Source of the DNA: Culex pipiens pallens | Taxonomy: Eukaryota > Arthropoda > Insecta > Diptera > Culicidae | Assembly: GCF_016801865.2 (NCBI RefSeq) | Contig: NC_068937.1 | Coordinates: 70,649,534 to 70,713,533, forward strand | DNA length: 64,000 bases | Direction of reading: 5' to 3' | Part shown: piece by piece, positions 1 through 11,870 of the stretch | Position numbering within the stretch: position 1 is the first letter of the stretch | How the letters are laid out: each line of letters begins with the position of its first letter | The notes under the pieces: generated by a model | The model's database searches: none | What the model was told of the DNA's origin: nothing | Seen by the model: only the letters and a program-made list of their open reading frames with translations | Translations under genes and position numbers: made by a program

Positions 1-424
1 AATCAAATCAAATCAAATCAAATCAAATCAAATCAAATCAAATCAAATCAAATCAAATCAAATCACATCAAATCAAATCAAATCAAATCAAATCAAATCA
101 AATCAAATCAAATCAAATCAAATCAAATCAAATCAAATCAAATCAAATCAAATCAAATCAAATCAAATCAAATCAAATCAAATCAAATCAAATCAAATCA
201 AATCAAATCAAATCAAATCAAATCAAATCAAATCAAATCAAATCAAATCAAATCAAATCAAATCAAATCAAATCAAATCAAATCAAATCAAATCAAATCA
301 AATCAAATCAAATCAAATCAAATCAAATCAAATCAAATCAAATCAAATCAAATCAAATCAAATCAAATCAAATCAAATCAAATCAAATCAAATCAAATCA
401 AATCAAATCAAATCAAATCAAATC
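1..424. repeat. (AATCA)n pentanucleotide array
   Basis: Uninterrupted copies of the 5-bp unit AATCA run from the first base to about 424, with one visible variant (A to C at 66). The array begins outside the window. It abuts directly, with no spacer, the broken end of an R1-type retrotransposon fragment. The unit is not the usual insect telomere repeat, so a telomeric reading is not supported. Confidence 0.97.
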
Positions 425-2075
425 CTGTACGCGCTTGCAACCCGTATGGCCATCAGTTTCTGCTTTCTTTCGAGCAGCGCCCGATTTCGCTTCGTCCCCA
501 GCGCCATCCACCATACCGGTCTGCCGTACCTAAGTATGGACGTCGCGACACTTGCCAAGAGACGGCGCCTACTGCTTCTGGGTCCAGCGATGTTCGGCAT
601 AATTCTCGACAGTGCCATGATCGCCTTCGCCGCCTTCTCGCAGGCGTAATCGGCGTGGCTGTTGAAGTTCAGCTGGTCATCCACCATCACCCCGAGGTAC
701 TTGAGCGCTCTCTTCGAGTGCACTACGTGTTGCCCAACGTGTATCTGGGCCTGCTGCACCTTTTTGTGGTTACTAACCAGTATCATCTCCGTCTTGTGGT
801 GAGCGATCCGCAGCTTCACCTCGAGCATCCAGTTCTCGATCATTGCGATTGCCTCCATAGCCAGCATTTCGACCTCCTCGACATTTTCGCCGGTTACCGT
901 CAGCACTATGTCGTCTGCAAACCAACAATCTCTACGCCGTTGGGTAGCCCCAGTGTCAACACTCCGTCATACATTCCGTTCCACAGTGCTGAACCCAGAA
1001 TGGATCCCTGCGGAACTCCCGCGGTAACAACAACGGTTTCTTGTCCATCGGCAGTGTCGTAGTCCAGCACGCGGTTCTCGAAGTAGCTCTTCAAGATCAT
1101 GCCCAAATAGTCAGGCACCTTCATGTTGTGCAGCGCTGCTCTTGGCGCTGCTGCTATGGCCGCCCAGCTCGCACTGTTGAACGCGTTCTTGACGTCAATC
1201 GTGACTATTGCACAGCAACGGTTCCCTCTGCGTTTTATTCTCCAAGCTTCGTCGGCTTTCTCGACCACTTTCCGGATGGCGTCCACCGTGGATCTCCCTT
1301 TACGGAAGCCGAACTGCCTCGCTGCTAAGCCATGCTCGCTCTCCGTGTACTTGGTCAGCCGGTTAAGGATGATCCGTTCCAGAAGCTTTCCGAGGGTGTC
1401 CAGCAAACATATAGGCCTATACGATGATGGGTCCCCCGGTGGTTTGCCTGGCTTCGGCAGCAACACGAGCTTTTGAACCTTCCACGGGTCGGGGAAGTGT
1501 CCTTCGTCCAGGCATTTGTGCAGGACTGTTCGAAACCTGTCCAGGAATGCTTGAACCGCTGATTTCAGGGCGAAATTCGGGATTCCATCCGGGCCGGGAG
1601 CTTTCTTCACCTTCAATCTCTTCGCTACTGCCACAAGTTCTTCGTTGGTGATCAGATGACATTCGGCGTTGCTACCACCTTCGTCGTTGTACGGTGTAGG
1701 AGGCCATGTCGTTGGGTCATGTCTTGGGAAGAGCCCTTCCACAATGACCTTCAGCTTGTCGGGACACGTTTCAGCCACCATCGATGGGCCTCTGATCTTC
1801 GCCATCGCGACACGATATGCGCTCCCCCAAAGGTTTGCATCAGCGTCTTGGCATAACTCCTTGAAGAAGTTTGTCTTGCTGCATTTGATCGCTTTCTTGA
1901 GCGCGGCTTTTGCAGACCGGTACTCCTCTCTGCACTCCTCTCTAGTTGCTTCGGATCTTGCTCTCTGGACTCGTCTTCTGGCGCTAAGGCAACTTGCCCG
2001 AAGGGTACCGAGTTCTTCATTCCACCAGTACTGGACGACGACAGTTCCTTGGCTCCAGTCTCCGCGGCATGGTTG
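424..2075 (-). pseudogene. R1-clade retrotransposon ORF2 fragment, inverted, truncated at both ends
   Basis: The minus strand matches the middle of the ORF2 of the full copies at 4755-15352, from just after the endonuclease domain to early in the C-terminal region. It contains the RT motifs LLPKPGKPPGDPSSYRPICL and GVPQGSILGSALWNG. A one-base deletion near 921, immediately before the FADD catalytic motif, shifts the frame. A short in-frame duplication near 1130-1155 is absent from the full copies. Both ends are abrupt: the left joins (AATCA)n and the right joins the cytosine-free tract. It cannot encode a working enzyme. It faces the opposite way to the 2903-4280 piece of the same family, so the two form an inverted pair around 2076-2902. 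Confidence 0.9.
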
Positions 2076-2866
2076 TGGAGTTGGATGGATAGTGGGAGGG
2101 TGTAGAGGATATAGTGGATTTGGGTAATGATAAAATTGTGAGAGGGTGAATAGTTGTGTTAAAGAGGAGTTGTAGGATGAGGAATGGGAAGAATGTGGTA
2201 AGAGAGAAGGGAGGTATGGGGAGAGGAGAAATGGAGGGTAAGGTGAGAGGGGTAGAGTGGGGGTGTGAGGATAGGTAAAGAATGGATGGAGAAGAATGAA
2301 AGGAGTATGTTATGTTATGAGTGTTGGTGATATATAAGGGAGGGAGGTTGGTAGAGGGGAAGATGGAAGAATGAATTAGAGAATGAGGGAATGTAGGAAT
2401 GGTGAGTGAAAAAGTATTGGGGGAATGAGAGTAAAATAGAGTAGAAATAAGGGTTTGATAAGAAGTGTTAGTGAGGAGGAGGATGTGTGGAGGGGGGATT
2501 TAGTGAATGATAGAGTTTAGGAGAATTGAATGAGGGTGATGTATAGTATGTTTTGGAAGGTAGGGGGAGTGTAGGGGGGGGGGGGGGTGAGGGGTGGGGG
2601 GGGGGGTATTGGGATTTGAGAGTAAGTTTGGAAAGTAAATATTTTAATGAAGGTTAGGAAGGGGAAAGGGGAAAAAAAAGGTAATGAGGAGGGTGTTAGG
2701 GGGGGGTGGAGGATGGGAGATATGAGTAGGTATGTGAATGAAGGTGGTTTAATGGGAAGGGAGTATGTATGTGTGGAAGTTTTTTTTGTTTGATTTTTTG
2801 ATTTTGTAAGGTATTTTGGGTGGTATGAATTGTTTATTGTTTGTGTGATGGAGGGGGTGGGTAATA

Positions 2867-2867
<1 letters not shown>
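2069..2867. other. 799-bp tract with no cytosine on the + strand
   Basis: Reading base by base, no C occurs from 2069 to 2867. The first few bases (to about 2075) still match the neighbouring retrotransposon; the rest matches nothing else in the window. The tract is G- and A-rich with G runs at 2573-2606, has a T-rich end near 2780-2850, and encodes no sizeable ORF. It lies exactly between two inverted pieces of one retrotransposon and next to (TA)n, so a chimeric or low-quality assembly join is a real alternative to a biological strand-asymmetric sequence. Confidence 0.9.

Positions 2868-2868
<1 letters not shown>

Positions 2869-2900
<32 letters not shown>
2869..2900. repeat. (TA)n microsatellite
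   Basis: About 16 TA units separate the cytosine-free tract from the plus-strand R1 3' fragment. The fragment then starts with a 14-bp direct duplication (unit CACTCGAAGAGAGC), which suggests slippage or a patched join. Confidence 0.95.
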
Positions 2901-4757
<1,857 letters not shown>

Positions 4758-5011
4758 GTGAACCGCTCAAGCGTCAAGCGATCGAACGCCGCTATAAGTG
4801 TTTTAGCCCAAAACCTCACCAAACCCCGAATCCAAGATGTGACGCGACCCGTGTCGAGGGATGCATGGCTGGGGGGGTTCAACAAATTCCCAGTCGATAA
4901 CGGAGCCTGTGGGGCACAGGGGCGCACCCCACACGTAATTTGCCCTTACTGCGTCACGGCAGGGCACTGGCGCAGCGGACCGTATTTCCCTAGCGACTCG
5001 TGGGATTCAAA

Positions 5012-6490
5012 ATGAAGACAAGTGAAACAAACCAACAAAAGGGTCCCGATGCGCCCCAAGCATCGGAAAACACGGAGGTAGAGGAGGACGTAAACGTCGA
5101 AATGGCAGGAGGCGAGTCAAACGGCGGCGACACAGCAAGCGGAGGGGCGAGCGCGTTCCGTGGAAGCGGGAAGGTGATGAGATCCCCAGTGTTGAACCAG
5201 GCGGCTGCTTCGAGTCAGCAGATAGGAGTTATTGGAGGGGAAACTCCCAAGTCTTCCGTATTGAACTTCACCGGCGGTACCCCTCAGGATGGAGTCCTGC
5301 TCGGAAGGACCGCGTTGCAGGAGGTCAGGAGGAGGGTCAACGAACTCTTTGATTTCATCAAAGACAAAAACAACGTCCACACCAGAATCAAGCAGATGGT
5401 GAATGGAGTCAAGGCAGCCATGATTGCCGCAGAGCGCGAAAACAGCTCACTGGTGGTGACGAGAACTTCACTGAAGCTGAGAGCTGAAAAAGCCGAAAAA
5501 GCGCTGGAGGCTAAACTGGAGGAGGAAGCGCTACGGGAGAAAGCACCTAAAACGCCGCCCGGCCCAAGCACAAAAAGGGACAGGGAAACGCCTGGAGAGG
5601 AGGAGGATGCAAAGAAGCAGAAGCAGGGGAATGGAGACAGTCCGGACCCAGCGAAGGAGCCAGAACCAGACCCAGGGAAGGAGGAGGAATGGGAGAAGGT
5701 CAAGAAAAAGAAGCGGAAGAAAAAAGGGAAGCAGAACGAGGACGCCCAAAAACCCAAGTTTCGCAGGGAGCGTAACAAAGGCGAGGCTTTGGTGGTCGAG
5801 GTGAAAGAAGGTGTTTCGTACGCAGACCTCCTCCGGAAAGTACGAACAGATCCGGAACTCAAGGAGCTTGGCGAGAAAGTGGTTAAAACCAGGCGCACCC
5901 AGACCGGCGCGATGCTTTTTGAGCTGAAGAATGATCCCGCGGTCAAGAGCTCAGCTTTTAAGTCCCTCGTCGAGAAAGCCGTAGGCTACGAGTCGAAGGT
6001 AAGGGCGCTATCGCCGGAGACAACGATCGAGTGCAGGAACCTGGACGAGATCACGACGGAGGAAGAGCTAGAAGATGCGCTGATCGTTCTTCTGGATGAC
6101 CGTACGACACCGATGGCAATCCGGTTGAGGAAAGCCTACGGCGGCACGCAAATTGCGTCGATCCGACTATCGACGCCTTCGGCGTCTAAGCTGCTGGAAG
6201 CCGGCAAGGTCAAAGTAGGGTGGTCGGTGTGCCCACTGAGGCCTGTTCCTCGAGTGACCCAGCAGATGACGAGGTGTTTCCGCTGTATGGGTTTCGGCCA
6301 CCAGGCGAGAAATTGCGACGGTCCCGATCGAACCAACAGTTGCAGAAGATGTGGTAGAGAAGGCCACATGGCAAGAGACTGCAAAAATAAGCCGAAGTGC
6401 ATGCTCTGTAAAGAAGGAGATGGCAATAGTCACACGACGGGTGGCTTTAATTGCCCGGTATATCAGAAGCTGGCCTCGGGCAAAAAGTAA
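5012..6490 (+). CDS. R1 retrotransposon ORF1 (Gag-like, three zinc knuckles)
   Basis: A 492-residue protein. The start is the first ATG in frame (context TCAAAATGAAG); the frame extends upstream only through a GTG. The N-terminal third is acidic and polar. Residues about 170-260 are very rich in Lys and Glu and likely bind RNA. The C-terminus has three CCHC knuckles: CFRCMGFGHQARNC (about 423-436), CRRCGREGHMARDC, and a third beginning CMLCKEGDGNSH. These are the hallmark of ORF1 proteins of the R1/Jockey/I groups, which coat element RNA into RNP particles. The stop codon overlaps the ORF2 start (TAATG). Confidence 0.93.
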   Translation: MKTSETNQQKGPDAPQASENTEVEEDVNVEMAGGESNGGDTASGGASAFRGSGKVMRSPVLNQAAASSQQIGVIGGETPKSSVLNFTGGTPQDGVLLGRTALQEVRRRVNELFDFIKDKNNVHTRIKQMVNGVKAAMIAAERENSSLVVTRTSLKLRAEKAEKALEAKLEEEALREKAPKTPPGPSTKRDRETPGEEEDAKKQKQGNGDSPDPAKEPEPDPGKEEEWEKVKKKKRKKKGKQNEDAQKPKFRRERNKGEALVVEVKEGVSYADLLRKVRTDPELKELGEKVVKTRRTQTGAMLFELKNDPAVKSSAFKSLVEKAVGYESKVRALSPETTIECRNLDEITTEEELEDALIVLLDDRTTPMAIRLRKAYGGTQIASIRLSTPSASKLLEAGKVKVGWSVCPLRPVPRVTQQMTRCFRCMGFGHQARNCDGPDRTNSCRRCGREGHMARDCKNKPKCMLCKEGDGNSHTTGGFNCPVYQKLASGKK

Positions 6491-9459
6491 TGGAGGTGTT
6501 CCAGGTGAACCTCAATCACTGCGACACTGCACAGCAACTGCTGTGGCAGTCGACCGCGGAGACGGGTTGCGACGTGGCAATTATTGCAGAACCGTACCGA
6601 GTTCCCCACGACAATGGAAACTGGGTAGAGGATACAGCAAGAATGGCGGCGATACACGTAATGGGGCGGTACCCCATACAGGAAGTGGTCTCGAGAGCAT
6701 TTGAAGGGTTCGTGATCGCCAAAGTAAGCGGAACCTTCTTCTGTAGCTGCTATGCTCCCCCAAGATGGACCTTGGAGCAGTTTCAGCAGATGCTGGATAG
6801 TCTGACCGACGAACTGATCGGACGAAGCCCGATCGTCATCGGAGGTGACTTCAACGCGTGGGCAGTCGAGTGGGGTAGCAGATGCACCAATGCTAGGGGG
6901 CATAGCCTAATGGAAGCTCTGGCAAAGCTGGACGTTAGGCTGGCGAATCGCGGAACCAGCAGTACCTTCCGCAAAGACGGTCGTGAGTCCATTATCGACG
7001 TTACGTTCTGTAGCCCGTGGCTGGCGGCCGACATGAACTGGAGGGTAAGTGAAGACTATACCCATAGCGATCACCAAGCGATCCGGTACAGCATCGGGAG
7101 ACGAGCCCCTGTACCAGAAAGGAGCAGCCGGTCCTACGGGAGGAAATGGAAGCTGCAGTACTTCGACGAGGGCCTCTTCGTGGAAGCGCTCCATTGGTGT
7201 GATGGTCCCCAAAACTTGAGTGCCGACGTGCTAACAGCACAACTAGTGACAGCATGCGACACAACCATGCCGCGGAGACTGGAACCAAGGAACTGTCGTC
7301 GTCCAGCCTACTGGTGGAATGAAGAACTCGGTACCCTTCGGGCAAGTTGCCTTAGCGCCAGAAGAAGAGTCCAGAGAGCAAGATCCGAAGCAACTAGAGA
7401 GGAGTGCAGAGAGGAGTACCGGTCTGCAAAAGCCGCGCTCAAGAAAGCGATCAAATGCAGCAAGACAAACTGCTTCAAGGAGTTATGCCAAGACGCTGAT
7501 GCAAACCCTTGGGGGAGCGCATATCGTGTCGCGATGGCGAAGATCAGAGGCCCATCGATGGTGGCTGAAACGTGTCCCGACAAGCTGAAGGTCATTGTGG
7601 AAGGGCTCTTCCCAAGACATGACCCAACGACATGGCTTCCTACACCGTACAACGACGAAGGGGGTAGCAACGCCGAAGGTCATCTGATCACCAACGAAGA
7701 ACTTGTGGCAGTAGCGAAGAGATTGAAGGTGAAGAAAGCTCCCGGCCCGGATGGAATCCCGAATTTCGCCCTGAAATCGGCGGTTCAAGCATTCCCGGAC
7801 AGGTTTCGAACAGTCCTGCAGAAATGCCTGGACGAAGGACACTTCCCCGACCCGTGGAAGGTTCAAAAGCTCGTGTTGCTGCCAAAGCCAGGCAAACCAC
7901 CGGGGGTCCCATCATCGTATAGGCCTATATGTTTGCTGGACACCCTCGGAAAGCTTCTGGAACGGATCATCCTTAACCGGCTGACCAAGTACACGGAGAG
8001 CGAGCATGGCTTAGCAGCGAGGCAGTTCGGCTTCCGTAAAGGGAGATCCACGGTGGACGCCATCCGGAAAGTGGTCGAGAAAGCCGACGAAGCGCGGAAG
8101 AAAAAACGCAGAGGGGACCGTTGCTGCGCAATAGTCACGATTGACGTCAAGAACGCGTTCAACAGTGCGAGCTGGGCGGCATTAGCAGCAGCGCTGCACA
8201 AAATGAAGGTGCCTGACTATTTGTGCATGATCTTGAAGAGCTACTTCGAGAACCGCGTGCTGGTCTACGATACTGCCGATGGACAAAAAACCGTTGTTGT
8301 TACCGCGGGAGTTCCGCAGGGATCCATTCTGGGTTCAGCACTGTGGAACGGAATGTATGACGGAGTGTTGACACTGGGGCTACCCAACGGCGTAAAGATT
8401 GTTGGCTTTGCAGACGACATAGTGCTGACGGTAACCGGCGAAAATGTCGAGGAGGTCGAAGTACTGGCTATGGAGGCAATCGCCATGATCGAGAACTGGA
8501 TGCTCGAGGTGAAGCTGCGGATCGCTCACCACAAGACGGAGATGATACTGGTTAGTAACCACAAAAAGGTGCAGCAGGCCCAGATACACGTTGGGGAACA
8601 CGTAGTGCACTCGAAGAGAGCGCTCAAGTACCTCGGGGTGATGGTGGATGACCGGCTGAACTTCAACAGCCACGTCGATTACGCCTGCGAGAAGGCGGCG
8701 AAGGCAATCATGGCACTGTCGAGGATGATGCCGAACAACGCTGGACCCAGGAGCAGTAGGCGCCGCCTCTTGGCAAGTGTCGCGACGTCCATACTTAGGT
8801 ACGGTGGACCGGTATGGTGGACGGCGCTGGGGACGAAGCGAAATCGGGCGCTGCTCGACAGAACGCAGAGACTGATGGCCATGCGGGTTGCAAGCGCGTA
8901 CAGGACCATCTCGTCGGAAGCAGTTGGTGTCATAGCCGGAATGATCCCCATCGGAATCACACTAGAAGAGGACACCGTGTGCTACACCCGAAGAGGCACG
9001 AGAGGTATCCGGGAAGCCGCGAGAGCCGAATCGCTGACAAGGTGGCAACGCGAGTGGGACACTACGGAGAAAGGCAGATGGACGCATCGGCTGATCCCGT
9101 CTGTATCCGCGTGGGTGAACAGAAGGCACGGAGAGGTCACCTTCCACCTCACACAGTTCCTGTCGGGCCATGGCTGCTTCAGGAAGTACCTGCACAGGTT
9201 CGGACATGCAGAGTCTCCGCTCTGTCCGGACTGCGTCGATTGCGAGGAAACACCGGAGCACGTGGTGTTCGGCTGCCCTCGCTTCGAGGCAGCGCGAAGC
9301 GAAATGCTGGCCATTATCGGAGCAGACACCAGCCCGGATAACGTGGTGCGAAGAATGTGCAGCGACATCGCCAAGTGGAATGCGGTCGTCGGAGCGGTGA
9401 CACAGATCACGTCGGCTCTCCAGCGGAAATGGAGAGACGATCAGAGGAGGAACGACTAG
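6490..9459 (+). CDS. R1 retrotransposon ORF2: endonuclease-reverse transcriptase
   Basis: A 989-residue protein starting at the ATG that overlaps the ORF1 stop. The frame is open further upstream inside ORF1, but the TAATG arrangement is the known start in R1-clade SART1. Domains: APE-type endonuclease (GGDFNAWAVEWGS at about 118-130; SDHQAI at about 192-197); RT with LLPKPGKPPG, SSYRPICLLD, GFRKGRSTVDAI, GVPQGSILGSALWNG (about 607-621) and catalytic FADD (about 640); C-terminal CPDCVDCEETPEHVVFGCP (about 913). It nicks target DNA and primes cDNA synthesis there. No RNase H domain is visible, as usual for R1. All motifs are intact. Confidence 0.95.
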   Translation: MEVFQVNLNHCDTAQQLLWQSTAETGCDVAIIAEPYRVPHDNGNWVEDTARMAAIHVMGRYPIQEVVSRAFEGFVIAKVSGTFFCSCYAPPRWTLEQFQQMLDSLTDELIGRSPIVIGGDFNAWAVEWGSRCTNARGHSLMEALAKLDVRLANRGTSSTFRKDGRESIIDVTFCSPWLAADMNWRVSEDYTHSDHQAIRYSIGRRAPVPERSSRSYGRKWKLQYFDEGLFVEALHWCDGPQNLSADVLTAQLVTACDTTMPRRLEPRNCRRPAYWWNEELGTLRASCLSARRRVQRARSEATREECREEYRSAKAALKKAIKCSKTNCFKELCQDADANPWGSAYRVAMAKIRGPSMVAETCPDKLKVIVEGLFPRHDPTTWLPTPYNDEGGSNAEGHLITNEELVAVAKRLKVKKAPGPDGIPNFALKSAVQAFPDRFRTVLQKCLDEGHFPDPWKVQKLVLLPKPGKPPGVPSSYRPICLLDTLGKLLERIILNRLTKYTESEHGLAARQFGFRKGRSTVDAIRKVVEKADEARKKKRRGDRCCAIVTIDVKNAFNSASWAALAAALHKMKVPDYLCMILKSYFENRVLVYDTADGQKTVVVTAGVPQGSILGSALWNGMYDGVLTLGLPNGVKIVGFADDIVLTVTGENVEEVEVLAMEAIAMIENWMLEVKLRIAHHKTEMILVSNHKKVQQAQIHVGEHVVHSKRALKYLGVMVDDRLNFNSHVDYACEKAAKAIMALSRMMPNNAGPRSSRRRLLASVATSILRYGGPVWWTALGTKRNRALLDRTQRLMAMRVASAYRTISSEAVGVIAGMIPIGITLEEDTVCYTRRGTRGIREAARAESLTRWQREWDTTEKGRWTHRLIPSVSAWVNRRHGEVTFHLTQFLSGHGCFRKYLHRFGHAESPLCPDCVDCEETPEHVVFGCPRFEAARSEMLAIIGADTSPDNVVRRMCSDIAKWNAVVGAVTQITSALQRKWRDDQRRND

Positions 9460-9475
9460 GAGCCTAGTCGAAAAA

Positions 9476-9651
9476 CCACGAGTGTGGCTGTGAAGGAGAG
9501 CACGTTATGATGGTCGGCTCTACCAAATCGGTACACGTCTCGATGGTCACAGGAGTCGAGAACCCACGAGTGTGGCTGTGAAGGAGAGCACGTTATGACG
9601 GTTGGCTCTACCAAATCGGTACACGTCTCGATGGTCCAAGGAGAGGGCTGC
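9476..9651 (+). repeat. Two 88-bp direct repeats in the R1 3' UTR
   Basis: The unit begins CCACGAGTGTGGCTGTGAAG and recurs once at an 88-bp step. The same pair exists at 3784-3959 (copy A) and 14862-15037 (copy C), so it is part of the element and not a local accident. Within each copy the two units differ at the same positions (TGATGGTC versus TGACGGTT), so the duplication predates amplification. A role in RT recognition of the 3' UTR is possible but not shown. Confidence 0.9.
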
Positions 9652-10425
9652 ATATGACTAGCCGATCAAAAGCAACGCGATTCTTGGGCGCGGTTAAACC
9701 CTCGCATGGACTCATATGTATGTGGAACAGGAAATGGTTCTAGTACCCGGCATGGATCCTGTAAGTAGACTAGTGCAGAAAATGCAACGCCTCCCCCCGA
9801 AGTTATACCGAAAGGTGGTCCCGGGGGGAAAAGGGCACGGCGTTCAAGGACTGGTTTAGTGGGTCGGGAAATCTTTTTTTTGATTTCCCAACCCCACACT
9901 ACCTGAGAAATGAATTCTCAGGTGTCTGGTAGCAGATTCCGACCTTGTAAAAAAAAAAAAAAAATAAAAAAAACACCCGTGAACCGTGGGGACAGGTGAG
10001 GGTCCCTGCGGAGCTTAGCTGCCAGCTACCGGGCGGGTTGCAGTAGGCGGATAGCTGTCGGCGATTGCATACATTCATTGCATCGCCCCCGGACCAGCAG
10101 CGGGAGGATGTCTAGGACGTGGCGGAATTGAACAAGGGCTCTGTTTAATTTCTTCGAAAAAAACCACATGGGTCCGTAAACACCTCTGTCTAGCGATCGA
10201 ACGCCGCTATAAGTGTTTTAGCCCAAAACCTCACCAAACCCCGAATCCAAGATGTGACGCGACCCGTGTCGAGGGATGCATGGCTGGGGGTTTCAACAAA
10301 TTCCCAGTCGATAACGGAGCCTGTGGGGCACAGGGGCGAACCCCACACGTAATTTGCCCTTACTGCGTCACGGCAGGGCACTGGCGCAGCGGACCGTATT
10401 TCCCTAGCGACTCGTGGGATTCAAA

Positions 10426-11870
10426 ATGAAGACAAGTGAAACAAACCAACAAAAGGGTCCCGATGCGCCCCAAGCATCGGAAAACACGGAGGTAGAAGAG
10501 GACGCAAACGTCGAAATGGCAGGAGGCGAGTCAAACGGCGGCGACACAGCAGGCGGAGTGGCGAGCGCGTTCCGTGGAAGCGGGAAGGTGTTGAGATCCC
10601 CAGTGTTGAACCAGGCGGCTGCTTCGAGTCAGCAGATAGGAGTAATTGGAGAGGAGACTCCCAAGTCATCCTTGTTGAACTTCGCCGGCAGTACCCCTCA
10701 GGACGGAGTCCTGCTCGGAAGGACCGCGTTGCAGGAGGTCAGAAGGAGGGTTAACGAACAAACGGAGGGTTAACGAAGGACAAAAACAACGTCCACACCA
10801 GAATCAAGCAGATGGTGAATGGAGTCAAGGCAGCCATGAATGCCGCAGAGCGCAAAAACAGCTCGCTGGTGGTGACGCGGAATTCACTGAAGCTCAGAGC
10901 TGAAAGAGCCGAAGAAACGCTGAACGCAAAACTGGAGGAGGAAGCGCTACGGGAGAAAGAACCGAAAACGCCGCCCGGCCCAGGCTCTAAAAGGGACAGG
11001 GAAACGCCTGGAGAGGAGGAGGACGCAAAGAAGCAGAAGCAGGGGAATGGAGACAGTCCGGACCCAGCGAAGGAGGAATGGGAGAAGGTCAAGAAAAAGA
11101 AGCGGAAGAAAAAAGGGAAGCAGAACGAGGACACCCAAAAACCCAAGTTTCGCAGGGAGCGTAACAAAGTGGTGGTCGAGGTGAAGGAAGGTGTTTCGTA
11201 CGCAGACCTCCTCCGGAAAGTACGAACCGATCCGGAACTCAAGGAGCTTGGCGAGAACGTGGTTAAAACCAGGCGCACACAGACCGGAGCGATGCTTTTT
11301 GAGCTGAAGAATGACCCCGCGGTCAAGAGCTCAGCTTTTAAGTCCCTCGTCGAGAAGGCCGTAGGCTATGAATCGAAGGTAAGGGCGCTATCGCCGGAGA
11401 CAACGCTCGAGTGCAGAAACCTGGACGAGATCACGACGGAGGAAGAGCTAGAGGATGCGCTGATCGTTCTTCTGGATGACCGTACGACACCGATGGCAAT
11501 CCGGTTGAGGAAAGCCTACGGCGGGACGCAAATTGCGTCGATCCGACTATCGACGCCTTCGGCGTCTAAGCTGCTGGAAGCCGGCAAGGTCAAAGTAGGG
11601 TGGTCGGTGTGCCCACTGAGGCCTGTTCCTCGAGTGACCCAGCAGATGACGAGGTGTTTCCGCTGTATGGGCTTCGGCCACCAGGCGAGAAATTGCGACG
11701 GTCCCGATCGAACCAACAGTTGCAGAAGATGTGGTAGAGAAGGCCACATGGCTAGAGACTGCAAAAATAAGCCGAAGTGCGTGCTCTGTAAAGAAGGCGA
11801 TGGCAATAGCCATGCGACGGGTGGCTTTAATTGCCCGGTGTACAAGAAGCTGGCCTCGGGCAAAAAGTAA
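10426..11870 (+). pseudogene. R1 ORF1, frameshifted (copy C)
   Basis: Colinear with the ORF1 of copy B but broken near 10755-10785. There the 18 bp seen in copy B between AACGAA and GACAAAAAC is replaced by 20 bp that repeats the motif GAGGGTTAACGAA. This adds two bases and creates a stop after residue 115. The rest of the protein, including a shortened Lys/Glu-rich middle and all three zinc knuckles, stays open from 10812 to 11870. The stop still overlaps the ORF2 ATG. Confidence 0.9.

Noticed and set aside
1..424. Telomeric repeat
   Set aside because: AATCA is not a known insect telomere unit and the array is followed by broken retrotransposon sequence without telomere-specific elements.
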